DNA of 64,000 nt from Mesaphorura yosii (Eukaryota > Arthropoda > Collembola > Poduromorpha > Tullbergiidae), in contig WIXG01000048.1 in assembly GCA_009869945.1 (NCBI GenBank), positions 124,001 to 188,000 on the forward strand, read 5' to 3'. The notes beneath the pieces were generated by a model. It made no database searches. It was given only the letters and a program-made list of their open reading frames with translations, and was not told the DNA's origin. The position numbers and the translations under genes were made by a program. This document shows, one piece after another, positions 1-13,170 of the stretch. Position 1 is the first letter of the stretch, and every line of letters starts with the position of its first letter.

Positions 1-1425
1 TCCTTTTATTAAAACCGTATCGCTCGGCGCAATGCGTAGAGGCCGGGGTCCTTTCAATCTGCGGGTCCTTCCACGGAAATGAGCGCAACAAACGCGAGGA
101 GGGTATGAAACCGCGCAAGAAAGCTTCACACACATTGCTCAACCTCAAAGCTCTAAAATTGACACCGTCGTAATTTCTTTATGACAATTCTCGTCTTTCT
201 CTGCTTTACGAATGTTCAACCATGCGAGCAAATGTGTACATTGCATTTACCTGGCTTGGGTCGTAACGTTTGGATATTGAACTGCCACATATGGCCTATT
301 GTTTTTATAGCGATGTTTTTTTAAAAAACGATGCGTGAAATCGAGTACCAAATTTAATCTATTTGCATTTATGCACACACGGAGAGCCAAAATTGAAGCT
401 GTGTACTTAAAATTCGTTCTGAAAGTCTCTTGGACCGAGGGAAGCCATAAAAATATACCCAGGAATCATGCCTTCTCGCGCCGGTGAAAGAGAATTTGTG
501 CTGGGGTCAACGGGCATTTTGGGAAGTAATTATCATTAATATTTGGGAGTCTGTATGCACTTCTTTCGAGGCTTCTTTTGTTTCGTCTCCTTTGTGCCCA
601 ACTGATTCAATTTATAAAGAAAATACAATTTCCAGGATCAAAGACTCGTCGTTTCTGCTGCTACCCTTTGACTCGGCGAGCTCAAGCTATCAGTAAAAAT
701 TATGATGATTACTTTTGAGAGATTCTCTTTTATATTTCCCAAAATATTGTTATTAGTCAGTGAGGGCCGAGGGAAAGGATTGTTTGGCTGCCTTTTATAC
801 GTCTTATAAATTCTCCGTTCAGGTAAGACGCTGGCTCGGAATAAATTTCAGGAATACTGCGGAGAGAACTGTGCATGCATCTTCCGCACTATTGGGGGTT
901 TCCACCATGCGTCTCCGTCCTCCGCTCGAGAAAATAATATAAAATATTACATTTTCCTTAAAAAAAGGTTCCAAAGTCAAGTTACACTTTTTGTTATGGG
1001 TCTTTTGCGCCTACTGATTGAATCCCCTTGATGCGATCGCGATGATGTGGAGAGAACCCGAACCAAACTCGAATTTAGTCGCCCCAGCTAATTTGAGCAT
1101 CGAAATTAGAAAGGTGGCTGGCTCCACCGTGTAAGTTTCGTCGAAAACAGTGCCAGATCAGTATCGAAAACAGTGTTGTGGCCGTATTAGACAAAACTGG
1201 AGCCTGTGGAAACCCTCATTGGCAGATTGACTACTTATGCGCCCCGGCGCAACCCCACAATCTTAAAATATGTGCCGACATAAACTGGATACTGGACAGG
1301 TGTTCGGCACATTTTGACCAAACGCTTCTGTCAATAATGCATTCATCAGGGGCACATCTTGCAGCTTGGAAGATTGAGCATGGCATGGCATAGGGCAGGA
1401 CCCGTCATTATTAAGTAAAGAGATT

Positions 1426-1442
1426 CGTGCGTGCGTGCGTGC
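1426..1442. repeat. (CGTG)4 microsatellite
   Basis: Four perfect tandem CGTG units followed by a partial unit. It is a simple sequence repeat with no sign of function. Confidence 0.7.
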
Positions 1443-3973
1443 AGCCGAGACCGGCCTGCTCACGCAAGTCGCGGTTAATGAGGCTTTCAGTAGAAAGTAT
1501 CCCTCATTATCCAAACAATTTCTTCATGTCGGATTCTGATATCGTAAACAAGATCTCCGAGATTATAATGAAATTATCCTAAATATACAAGCACCGACTG
1601 AGCATTTGAGTCAACACCAGCGACATTCGCCTATCTTTGGGGGGACATCTGCGTCGTTTGGAAGCCTGGGAATCGGCGTACTTTGCCGCCAGGTGAGACC
1701 ATCGGAAGAGAGTAAAGAGTTTGTAAAGCCATTCGAGCCAAATAAAATCACCAAATCTGTAGCAAAAACAAAGTCAAAATTGTTTTGGCAAAGTCTTCAG
1801 CTCGTTTATCATAAGATTTTGATTTATGACTCCTAAATACTGAATGTTCTTAAAGCTGTTTGGGTCCTTATGAGAATTTGTAAATTGGGTATAATGAGCG
1901 TATAACAACAATTTGAATGTGATACGATCACAGTGACTTGGTCAGAAATGGAAGCAGTGAGCAGTGGACTTGCCTTAGAACGAGCAGACTAGTAAATGTA
2001 AGAATCCCTGGCAATAAATTGTATTTTTCTCAAATCGATGGAATTCAGAAGGCAAGACCATAAAGTCATTAAGAACTTTATGGAACACGGGAATGAAATT
2101 TTCTCTACAGCACTTTGTCAGGAGAATTTTTCGTTACCTGTTGATACCCTTTTCATTTTTGAGCAGCTAAATTGTGAAACGAAATGGATGCAGACGCAGA
2201 CATAATTGCGACATGAAACAAAGGCATGGCAAGGTAAAATGGTCAAGTTGGTCGGTGTTTCGAACCCGCTTCTCCGAAAGTTGAGTCTCCTTTCGTCGCG
2301 ATGTGATTAGAGCTTAAGAAATGTATTTTATGACGACGCCTGGCCCGATGACATCACGAAACGACGGAGCCGATGCTCATGAACTATTTTCGTGTTTGAT
2401 CTTCCGGGAGATAATATGGCATTGAAATCATTATATCATTAATTTATTATTCCCTGGATCATTGCAACGCAAGGGGCCCGTCTTGTCTTCAGCTTGTCGC
2501 AGTCTGTTCTTTTTGCTTTCACTTAAACGAATTAGGGTTGGATGTATTTCGATAACCATCTTTTTGTCGAAAATATGAAAAGAGGTCCATTCATCACGAA
2601 GGAGACGAAAGGATTCAGATATTCGGTCATGGGGCAGGGAAGAGTGCAAAGGAGCAATTATCCGGCTTGGCAAATGCGGCGTCCATAAAAAAGAAGTTGC
2701 AGATTGACCATCTCACGCAAGGTGAATGGAATGGAATGTGGCAGCCTTTTCAAACAGGGTTTTGCGCTTTACCTCCGGTAGGTAAATGATGATGGAATAG
2801 AACTACGAGTCCAGCTCACAAATCAGCTTACCTGCGCGTTGCATTCGCTCAGTCTGAAAGGAAGGCTTGATTTTTCTGAGAAAAGGAGCAGTATTGTAAA
2901 TCACTTTTCTGCTCATAAATACAGTGTATTATCTTGACCAAAGGGAACTCAGAACAAACCGTTCTCGAATGAATTCACACAGAAAATGGAAAGCAGGAAT
3001 CCATTCTAAAGAATCGCACCTTCGCACAAAGACATTTCTTCTAACTCGCTTATTGTGCGCAGCGGAAAGACGTCCTGTCCTGTTTTGGGGTACTTTTCAA
3101 TAAAATTCCATTAAACTTTATATTATTCCCATAAGTAGTAAAATCCAATAGCAGCAGCTGCTGTTTGTTGCGCTGTGACAAGAAAATGCGATTAAGGGCC
3201 AAATAGGACCCGACGAAATGACAAGAAATGCGTTGGGTACAAGAAGGTCACCACAAGACTATAAATCACCGACGACATGATTTGTGAAATGGTGAAATCC
3301 AACAGGCAACAATCAGAATGCCTCGAGTGACAGTTGCAGAAATTCGTGTATGATTTACTGGGATTGCGTGTCATAAACAGGCAATTACTTGAGTTCAGTT
3401 CCGCAATATTCAGCAACATCTTCATCTTTATTCAGGGGTACTTAGCAATATGTTCGATGTACATTTCTTAAGGGACTCTCGCGCGCCGTGCGCAGTCGTG
3501 ACGCTTCTTAACATATTTCAGTACACTGGCACTTAATTACATTGCTTGTTTACATTATTTGGATTACGCTATAAATTAGTACGTTCGCTAAATATACAGA
3601 GATTACTCTAGCACGATCGTTCGTTCGTTGTTTCGTGGCAAAGGAGTTCAGTCCAAGCTCGGCATGACAATTTGACACATGAATTCTTGAAGTAACACTG
3701 AACAACGCTGACGCCAGAGTAGGGGAAGGGCCAGCAGGTACGACTTAATGCGAAGCTGTAATTAATGCAATAGCCTGGAACAGCGAAATGGTCATCATCG
3801 TCACAGTATATCACCTCTCTCACTGTCTGTCATGTCAATTTCGAAACCGTTACTGCTCAACGCGAACGTGGAGATTAAAGTTAGCATTTAAATTGAAATC
3901 ACAATGAGGACTGAAGTACAAAAGCTGCTTCTTCAACTCGCGAAGCCCTGTCGAGGGTCGAATTCGAAACTAG

Positions 3974-3979
3974 TTTAAT
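3974..3979 (-). terminator. Candidate poly(A) signal for four-jointed
   Basis: ATTAAA on the minus strand, about 33 nt past the four-jointed stop codon. This is the common variant hexamer. It would imply a very short 3' untranslated region, so a more distal signal such as the TTTATT (AATAAA on minus) near 3425 may be used instead. Confidence 0.25.
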
Positions 3980-4011
3980 TTCTTGAAGTGATAAGCTAAG
4001 GACGGTGTGCA

Positions 4012-5763
4012 CTATAATGGGTATAAGCTCTCGCACTTCACAATCTGGTCGAAGACACGCTCAATGCGATGATTAAGTATTTTAACAGATTTGTCAGGCA
4101 TCATCGGAAGATAGTCGACCAGATGCGGCTCGGAAGAGTGGAACATTTCTTTCAGGAGATGTCCCACATTCTTGTCGTGTTTCAGTCTCTTGATGGCGTT
4201 CACAGTAGACTTTCTAAACACACACAACGAGTCTAGCATTGCTCGATGGTACTGCTCGTACTTGTCGAGGAGTCTGTATCCGTGCAGGAGACCACTTTCG
4301 TTGTCGAGAAAGACCAACAACCCCGTCGACGAATCCTTGACTAAGTTGTGGGCTGGCGCGTCCATCATGGAAGGGTTCCACTGAAGATTGTACAGGTTGT
4401 TCACCATGCGGTCCAGGTTGGCGGTCAAGTAGTCGAAGATGATGAGATCCGACCACTGCGCCAACTCTATCACGTCTACCGAAGGCGTCGCCGTTGAGTC
4501 GATGGAGTTGGACAGGAGGAGGATGTCGATGGGGTGCAGCGATCGCTTGGAATCACGCAAGGGCGCCGGAATAAACGCTGGCGAGAGGTTCGGAATGAAC
4601 TGCGTGAGCACAACCGGCTTCTCTTCCGTCCACTGCGCTGAATTGAGGTCTTGCCGCACTCGCATCCACTTCGGATCGGCAAGCTGGATGAGAGCAAGCG
4701 TCGACGGCGCCAGGTTCTCCAGTCCCAGCAGGCGACTCAAATAGAAACTGAAGATCTCTCCCTGGATCTGGTCGGAGTTCTGCCTGTACCTACAGCAGGC
4801 GTGCACTTCTCCGTCTAGCGTGAGCAGACGGTTTTGCATTCTGCCGCAGCCCTCTTCCATCCGGTCCACGGCAGAGTGGAGCACAAAATTTCGCCAGTCA
4901 GTCACATTTTCACTGCTAAAGCCTTTTGGCAATTGTTTCTCGACTGTATCACTCCAGTAAATGCCTTCCACGAGAACTGACAAAGAGTCGTAGCCAACGT
5001 TTGAATTTGGTTTATGAGATCTGTCTGTGTCTCTGGACTGCACTGATGCACTGACCTGCTGCCTCACTGCGGGTGGAAGAATTTGCTGGGGTTGTGGCTG
5101 GTGCACAGGATGCAACGAAAGAATTCTTGAGTCTACAAACTTAACATTCGGTTTTGGTCTAAATAAGCTTGGAGAGTGGTAGTTGCTTATCACTTTAGTC
5201 CTCGCACCACTCTCCGACTGGCTATTTACAGTGGTCGTGTCGTGCTGCACGAGCGCTTGTATTTGGGCAAATTCTGGAAATCGGCTTGAAATGTCTTCAT
5301 CTGAATTTGGTGGCACACCGCTCATAAACACTGAGGAAGGTGGTGTACTAGCTTGACGCATGTCGCTTGACGCGTCTTCTCTCCTTAGCAGCATCGAGTT
5401 CACATGCCCGTAATGCACATCGTTCGCACTCTGACTACTGTTCGAACTGAACGGGCTTCCGATCGCCAAACTTTCCGCTTTCGGCATGAGATAGAGCGGT
5501 ATCAGAATCCCGACTCCAATCCCCACACAAAATGTCAGCATTGCTGTCAGAAAACACAGGTTCTTGAATGAACGTGCCGAACGAATCGGAATCAACAACC
5601 CCAGACGACGCGTAGAGTTTGTGCCAATCATCTTAAAGTGCTGATGTTGCAATTTCTGAGTCAGGTTGACGGTGCTGTCACTGTGAACTTCATTTTCTAA
5701 TTCCACGATGCTATTCTCCAGTGAATTCTCACACTGGAAACAACACGAGCAAAACTGAACCAT
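4012..5763 (-). CDS. fj: Four-jointed Golgi Ser/Thr kinase (Fj/FJX1 family)
   Basis: This is a complete 583-aa single-exon gene that starts at ATG 5763 and ends at TAG 4012-4014. Layout: a short cytosolic head with four cysteines at residues 5-11, one membrane span at about 69-93 (type II, no signal peptide), a Ser/Gln-rich lumenal stalk to about 250, then the kinase-like domain. Recognised blocks are DWRNFV, EGCGRMQNRLLTLDGEVHAC and IQGEIFSFYLSRLLGL. The catalytic-type DRMVNN is at 451-456 and the metal-binding DNE triad, known to be essential in fly Fj, is at 487-489. Family knowledge: Fj phosphorylates Ser/Thr in cadherin repeats of Fat and Dachsous in the Golgi, which tunes planar cell polarity and limb growth. 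Fly and vertebrate orthologues are also intronless, which fits. Met45 is a less likely alternative start. No defect is visible, so the enzyme should be active. Confidence 0.95.
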   Translation of the reverse strand: MVQFCSCCFQCENSLENSIVELENEVHSDSTVNLTQKLQHQHFKMIGTNSTRRLGLLIPIRSARSFKNLCFLTAMLTFCVGIGVGILIPLYLMPKAESLAIGSPFSSNSSQSANDVHYGHVNSMLLRREDASSDMRQASTPPSSVFMSGVPPNSDEDISSRFPEFAQIQALVQHDTTTVNSQSESGARTKVISNYHSPSLFRPKPNVKFVDSRILSLHPVHQPQPQQILPPAVRQQVSASVQSRDTDRSHKPNSNVGYDSLSVLVEGIYWSDTVEKQLPKGFSSENVTDWRNFVLHSAVDRMEEGCGRMQNRLLTLDGEVHACCRYRQNSDQIQGEIFSFYLSRLLGLENLAPSTLALIQLADPKWMRVRQDLNSAQWTEEKPVVLTQFIPNLSPAFIPAPLRDSKRSLHPIDILLLSNSIDSTATPSVDVIELAQWSDLIIFDYLTANLDRMVNNLYNLQWNPSMMDAPAHNLVKDSSTGLLVFLDNESGLLHGYRLLDKYEQYHRAMLDSLCVFRKSTVNAIKRLKHDKNVGHLLKEMFHSSEPHLVDYLPMMPDKSVKILNHRIERVFDQIVKCESLYPL

Positions 5764-8700
5764 GATGCCTCTTCGTCCTCTTCGCCAAAGAAAGCAAGAA
5801 GGCGTTGGGAGTCGAAGCCGAGCACATGTGGCAGAAATCAGTGGACTATCGTAGACAATACATTGCTGGAAGCTGCTGAATTTCCGCAGACAGGCCTCTT
5901 AACAGTTGTTGGGAGACCAACTCGCGCCAACACGAATATCTACATTCCGTTTTCTACAGACGCTGCTGCTTCAATATTTACTTAACAAGCACGAATCAAC
6001 AAAACGAAGGAGCCGAAGCACACAGAGTTGAATGTCGAGTCACCGACTTTGTTGTACCCTGCTTCTTCGTGGAGTGACAAAAGGAAAATATTTGTGAACC
6101 ACGCAAACACTTGCACCCGCGTTCTTAACTGCTGCTGTCAGAAATTCCAACCATCCGACGAATTACTGAAATGTGCGAGACTCGATGAAAGTGGGCAGAA
6201 GCGCCACAAATTGAGATTCATTAATTTCAGACGTGGGGCACTGCGACTAAGATTTCACTAATGAGAAGGCCCTGCGAGTCTTGCCAGCCTGTCAATTGTG
6301 TTTCCGTTCCGTAGACTGGGCACTAAAAATCGAGCGCAAATGAGAAATGGGATTAGGTTCATTATTTTTAAGAAAAATGCACGGCAATCGCTGTGCGAGG
6401 AGCGGATTTTAAAATAACGAGTGGAGAGAAAAACTGTCTTACCTTTCAAAAACTTTTGAGCTTCTTTTTGTTAACAGCGCGAGTAAACCAATAAATTTTT
6501 TGTTCGGACGAAGGAGCAAATGAAATTCTCCACGAAAAGGGTACACTATTAGAATTTGTGCTTCTCGTTCACTTTTATTGTACTCGGAGGATGAATTGTT
6601 CGCCTTCAATGGAACACGTACACTTTCGAGCCGAACGAAACCTGAGAAGAAGTTATGCCGGAGAGAAGCCGATGGCAACTGACCAATTCATCCAGAAGAA
6701 CCTTCCACTTTGTACTTGGCAGTCTTAATAGGTTGGCAGTCGTCGTGTACTACCTGAGCAGTGCATTGTTGCAGCTTGTTCGAGCACTTGAGAATTGTTG
6801 CCCAGTCTTCAACGCTGTGAACTGTGCTGAGGCCAAGTTTCTGTTCTGCAGGGGATACAACCGTATTTGGGCGTGGGGAAACACGACGTTTTAATTCAAT
6901 GGGCTCGATTCCCTCAACATCAGCTCTGTAGACTTCAGATGATCGTAGTGCTGGAACACTCGGGCTCTGCCGGTTCTGGCTACCTTCTTTGAGGCACACA
7001 ATCACATACTCCGGAACACACTATTGTGAAATTATAATCCGAGGGACGAAGAGCAAAAGATCAACTTAAAGGTCTAATCCTGTTTCTCTTCGAAACACTC
7101 CGCGTCTATATTTCATATTCCATCTCACAGTCCGAAAATTGCCTTGCAGGCCCACATAGAAGACCAAAGCTTCTGTTGCTCACTTTCGTCTCACACAGAA
7201 CAGAGCGAAGCACCGACACTGATAAGACCAAGGTGACTGGCTGAGCACGAAAAGTCAAGAGTCAAGAGGTTCATTCGTCGAAACAATGGCCACAAGAAAA
7301 GAATTATGATTTGGTTCTGGGTGGATGCACAAACGCGTTATTAATAACGATACTATGCACGTAGCAATTCTTTGCGCATTCTTCTGCCCTCTCTTTCGAA
7401 AGTGTTGTGGGAAGATTCACAACAACAAAACCAAATTCACAATTTCGTAGGAGAGGGAAAAGTTCACAAGTTATTTTGGAATTCAAATTGTTCTGCTGAT
7501 CTCAGGATTGACGTCGCTGGCGAAATCGTTGGGCGGAGTTGCTGTTGAGGGTTTGAAGAATTGTGAAACCAATAATCTTAATTACTCTGCGGCGTTCTTT
7601 CAACTCGGGTCAGCACGGTCAGCGGAGCATCAGACAGGATTCTGCAAACAAGAGAAAACGGGAAAATGACATTAAAAATCTCACATTTCACGTATTTCAC
7701 GACAAACACGAGCAAGAAGAAAAGTCGGAGAAGAGGAAGGATTGAGCGAGGTGCGAGACCAAACAAATGCACTTTGTTTGATAATAAATGACTGCGTGTT
7801 TGGTCACCTGTGCCTCATTGTTTGTTTGTTAATGCCGTAACACGGCGCGTCTTCCACGCCACTTCACATGAACATGGTACAATCCACGAATTACCAATAC
7901 TAAATCCTGATGAACATCGGAACAGAATGTATTATTTAAACATTGACACTTGATGGGAACACGAGTATGTGCATGCCATCAGAACAGAAAGCAACTGCCA
8001 GATAGGAATCAAAATCGAATACAAGACATTTCGTGTCAAACAGAGTACCATGGTGGAACGCCGAAGTTTACTAAAGGAGCTGTTCGTATGCTCGTTCACT
8101 CTAAATTTTGAATTTGTGGATTTATGGTCATTGTCAGTGCATCGATTACTGACTTTCCGTTTGTCAGGGGACAATTTTACCGAATATTTCGGGAGAATGT
8201 GCGCTATGCTCAAAGCGCGCAGCAAATACCGCTCCGTCAAAAGTCAGATGGTATAAATGGCTTAGATTCCTGAAGGGCTCGATGTTCGTTCATGTCGAAC
8301 ATTCGACTCACAAATTGTAAAATGCGGACCAAAGACAAAAAACATTTTTAAGGATTAAGCAGGTAGGTCTGATCTGAACCCTTGCTCACTTCCGAAGGAA
8401 CTTTTTCGCTTACCACCCGTACAGTTCAGAGCGAGCTTGACATGTCACCGAGAAAATGTACGTTTGATCGAGTAGATGCGCTTGTACCTTTGGGAAACGT
8501 CGTCCTATCATCTTCGTGGAACAGCCGAGTGAACCCAACTGGAGGAACGGAGCTGCCTTCAACTTGTTAATAATCAGACCTGATTTCATGCCGTGCAGGG
8601 AACAAGAGCTGCATGAGTCCGTGGATGAGGGTGGACAACATGGAGCGGCCGGCACAACAACAGTGTGCATGTCAAGCGCGTACTTCATTTGCCCTGGCCA

Positions 8701-11700
8701 GCAAAGGATTTCCCATCGAAGAGTTTGTCTTCCTAATTGCTTTATAGCCATAATCAGCTTAGTTGACGTTCTGCTCTTTTTCGAGTGAGAGAAGGACCAC
8801 CAAATAACTCGAGTGTAAATTTAGACTCTCTAAACGAAATAAAATGTTGAAATTTGAAATAAATGAATTTATGAGCACTTGTAGTTTATACTTTCGACTG
8901 GCTTTATTGCCCTCTGTCAATTAGGATTCTGTCTACCAATCGAGTCGAATGTTACCTGACTGAAACGTGGTTCTGCCCTCTTTGAACTTGTCGCTTAGAA
9001 ATCAGAAGCCCCGTTGCCGATATTTTCAGAATTTGAATTAGAAGAAGGCAATGTAGCCCACTCGCTTTGCTACTTTGTGAGATCGTGTGACTTGATGAAC
9101 TTAATAACAATACTTTGATAGCGATTAAGTACTAGGTAAATATAATGATGACTGCCCTGCTTGAATTGAAAGAACTCGTCAAGGTGCTGGCAGGCTGTTG
9201 ATTGGCAAGCACAAGTGGGCCACGGAATAATTGAGAGAAAAGGATTCTTCCAAATTATAGAGTAGAGTCGAGATATTCTCCCTCGTCTTGTCGGGCATGA
9301 TTACTGGGAACAAGCGCATCATCATTACGCTATTATACTATTAAGACTATTATTGAAGAGTAGTGGTAACAATTTTGTCCTCGTGTTTCTGCCGTGTGAT
9401 TACCTCGTAACCACAATCGCCTGCTTCTGAACATGCAATCACAAACAACAATTTGCTACACCCGCCATGCAACAAAGGGCTGCCCAAACAAAGCAGCCTC
9501 AGCCATGCATTTCGAGCCTTGACTTGATTTCAATTAAAACGATAACAATGGGATGGCCATTCAGCCATTGCTTCAATGGAATGAAAGGTCAATATTGTGT
9601 TATTGTCCTGAAAGTGATCTGCTTAACCAAATCAATTCTTGAGCCAGCCTTTGTTTTTCTGCCAAGCGCAGTCACGAGTTCCAAGATGAGTAAACGAACC
9701 TTGACTGACACTTCAATAATATTCCTAACTCTGACCTGTAATTAAGTTTGATTGGAATGAACTTAACGGCATGTCAAATACTACACATGTTAGATCAACC
9801 ATGGTGTCAGATCCTTTAAGCCTAAGCGCTAGAAATTATCTTTTTATTGCCAGTCAGCAAGGAGTTCTATTTTTTAAAATGTCAAGTCATAAATTTGGTC
9901 GTTGCTTCTTCTCACTTCTCGTTCCCACGCCCTGTCTTGTCCTTGCACCAGGTCGTGGTTCTAGTTCAACTAATGAAGAGGGCAATCAAGTGGACAAATA
10001 TTTACAGCCCCAAATACTGCCTATAAGGCAGAACAAATGCGTTCCCGGCACTTGACGTCCTTAATTGCTGGATTGTATTGCACGAGGCATACGCGAATTC
10101 GGAGTGACTGTTGTACAAACAATTCCAAATGGTTGAAATCATGTCATAAATCATGTCCTGCTTGGCGTTTCACCAACGGCACTGTCGGATCAAAGGCACA
10201 AGCACAGGGACAAAACAAAGCAACCCGGCATTCTGGAGTAGTGTGTATTTCTTAAAAGTCAAATTAAATCTGTACTGCACTTTGGGAACATGAATACGAT
10301 GGTTCTTGCCTTACTATGAGTTTGCTTCATAATCGAAAGAATAAATGAAGACTGTTGTCACGAACTATTTAATCCATTCGCTCGCCATAAATCACCTGAA
10401 TATTTTAGTCATTCATTTAACTATTTGTGAGAGCTGACCCTCCAACCTGAAAGCTTTATCTCCAAGTCGGCTGTTAAAATGATCCAAATAACACGACCGG
10501 CCTCTCGAGTGTGGTCTTTCTCTGACTTGTTGCAAGAAAACCAGATTTTTTGGATGTTCCTTGTCTTTTACGATTTGCCCAATTTATTTCCAGCTGACTT
10601 CTCAGCCTAACGTCTTTAGAAATGCACTGAGACCTTTTTTCGGGTTCCCTACCTTAAACGGTGAAATGGATCTGCTCTTAAAGAACAATGCGCGATGCGC
10701 TGGTCATTTTGAACGAACGAGTAAATTGACATGTCTTTGGCTCACTAATTAAAATTCAGTTGTGACTGGGCGAGTTTCTTTGTGACTTGAGTGGTCGCCG
10801 CAGATAATTAATGTCCTCGCAAACTCACGGACACCAGACGATTGTGTAGCCATTAATCTTTTACATCTGTAAAATCACAAGTTCAGGTTCACATTTATTT
10901 TATTGCCGTTCCCAGCCCAGTATGGGCTCCGCAAAATCAACTGCATTAATTTTCTTAATATGGGCATTTCGAATAATCTAGGAATTGTCGTCGCACTCCC
11001 AACAATTACGACGGGCCTTTTGCCCGTAGCGCGCTCGCAATGTTGAGAGTTGAGGCCATTGCGTCGCTTGGACTTGGAGAAAAAGAAAACTTGCTCTTAT
11101 CGTAATTACACACTTGTTTTGTGCAGAACAGGCCAGGCCGTCTGCCATTTATCGCGTCGGACGAGATTAAACAAAATATTACATGTCCCATGTTGTCTTT
11201 TAGCATGTTTACGTTAATTGGTTTAACTCTTGAGAATCTCAAATAATTAACGAGGGTAATAAAAGACAAAATTGCTAATGAGTTCAGTGCGTAATAAACG
11301 AGTCTTGTTACAAAGGCATTACGGAGTCACCACGACATCCGAATGCAAATACGTTACATCCGTCTGATTACGCAGTCCGATTGTAATGTTTGTACTGTGC
11401 CCGATTTGCATTAATTGTTGTGCTAAGGTAATACATTTTCGCAGCGTGGTTGGACCACAGTAGAGTCGGACTCGAGCAGGGCAGGTGAGTCGAGCAGGAA
11501 GAAGAATAGAATAGAATATTTGAGCTGTATTTTTTGAGTTGTTCTTTGAGTTTCATTTCCCCACGCCACGATGCCCTCGTAATAAGATTGTTCAACCCCT
11601 CACTTTTACATATTTCCACCTTTTCAGTGTCCGTAGAGGGAGATTAAGAACTGAACGCTCTCTCTACCCTGTGCAGCGTACGATTTAAACCCAGACACGT

Positions 11701-11863
11701 AGATGCGCATTGCGATACGCGATGCAATTCAAGACGCACACAAAAAGAAATGGTCTGCACTGCACGGCTGTAATAATATTTTATTTTATTTTATAAAGAC
11801 GACCAGCGTGTTACGATAATATGCTGATGATCACAATAATACATAATATTAACCCGGAGGCAC

Positions 11864-11886
11864 CTCGGCGAGTGAGGCACGCCGAG
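11864..11886. repeat. GC-rich 7-bp-stem hairpin
   Basis: CTCGGCG and CGCCGAG form a perfect inverted repeat around a 9-nt loop, in an otherwise AT-rich stretch. It could be a folded RNA element or chance. No neighbouring gene gives it a role. Confidence 0.35.
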
Positions 11887-12029
11887 ATCTCTCCAACATC
11901 CTGTCACTCCAACGTGCCTAGGCCGTGCCCGCTGCATATTATGCATGTGCATACTTGATATTTGCAAGACGTGGCTCATTAACACAGGCCTGTGGACGCG
12001 ATACTTTTCTCTCACTATTTATTACACTT

Positions 12030-12057
12030 CCTTCCTACACAACATTGTTGTAGAAGG
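12030..12057. repeat. Imperfect 28-bp palindrome
   Basis: CCTTCCTACACAACA is followed at once by TTGTTGTAGAAGG. The arms pair except for one mismatch and one extra base. No element or gene is recognised around it. Confidence 0.35.
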
Positions 12058-13124
12058 TCGAGAGTTCAAGCACTGAGCACAAAAGAGAACCACGAACCAT
12101 TTTACTTATGCAAAATGATGGCGATGGCTGGCTACTGGTTTCAGAAATTTAACAATGGTCTATTAGAACGACTCGCAACATGAGCCTTGCATACTAATAC
12201 TTCAGGAATTCCAAAGGCCAAGACGCTTGGATACAGCAGCATAGCAGTCAGTTAATAATGCATGCTTCAAATATTGACATTTCAAATTATACCACCATAA
12301 CTCGCCTGCAACTCGCGTAACAAGCCCCTCGAATGACCAGTCACACGCTTTGTGTTTTATCAATGCATTTACAATAATGATTGCGTCCGACTTATTAGAT
12401 ACATGTGTTTTCCACTTACTCAAATGCTAATTGCCACTTGTATTCCCAACTCCGCGCTACGTTTCGTACGTCTCAATACAGTAATTGGAGTATATTCTGT
12501 CGCAGTGTCCAAATCAGCCGCTGCAGTAAAAGTGCAATGCATTGCTACGTGATCTGATTATTGTCTTGAAGTCAGGTTGTATGGACTGGAGTGGCATCTT
12601 GCATCTTCGGGTGCTTTTTTTATTTGCTCTTCTTCTGTCCCCAAGAACTGGCTCAGACTCACTTTCCTGTCATAAACTCGTTTGGTTCCTTTGCACTTTG
12701 CATATTTGATCAAAATTTGACTGAATGTTCAGTCCCATGACCAGGGCCTTACTTTCTGTCTTTGTTCTGGAAAATCAAGTCTAGGCTTCAAGGCTTGGGG
12801 CAGTTAAGTATTATCTTGAATCTCTCTTCTGATTCGAAATCGCCCCTGATTTCCCATGCCCATGTGATTGGCGATGAAACCCGAACATAAAGATATTAAT
12901 CGATCCAACAGTCAAATGTTTTGAGCAGAAGGTTGTCGATTTGGTGGAATTTTTCGGGTGCTCTTCCGAAAAACTTGTGTAGGTGCGTATTACCACGCCT
13001 CTTTCAATTTAGCCGTGCCTTACATAGTAGTAACTAATTACCTGGGGAGGTCATCCGACCCGTCTACAACCCCACAGATTGCATTAACAGCAAACATCTG
13101 TAAATGCTCAGATCAGTGATATAC

Positions 13125-13170
13125 ATAGTTTTCACCACGAAGCGCGAAATATTTTTGCGGTGAAAACTAT
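13125..13170. repeat. 46-bp inverted repeat, possible MITE remnant
   Basis: A perfect 12-bp inverted repeat (ATAGTTTTCACC and GGTGAAAACTAT) flanks a 22-bp centre that itself contains the partly self-complementary parts GCGCGAAATAT and ATTTTTGCG. Short foldback sequences of this kind are often worn miniature inverted-repeat elements. I see no clear target-site duplication, so the class stays open. Confidence 0.4.

Larger units (their letters stand above)
1..4011. other. Non-coding stretch left of four-jointed
   Basis: No reading frame here exceeds about 80 codons, none resembles a known family, and none could be joined to neighbours by splice sites. It is probably intergenic sequence downstream of four-jointed, whose 3' untranslated region should occupy its right end. 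It holds only a short CGTG microsatellite near 1426. A gene with very small exons, or a non-coding RNA, cannot be excluded by reading alone. Confidence 0.5.

Noticed and set aside
2255-2285. tRNA-like B-box (GGGTTCGAAAC on the minus strand)
   Set aside because: The flanking bases do not form a T-stem and no A-box or acceptor stem could be found at the right spacing.
8410-8751. TGF-beta or insulin-like ligand suggested by APCCPP and GCS strings
   Set aside because: Cysteine spacing does not fit either knot, there is no furin site plus mature domain, and no linked exons were found.
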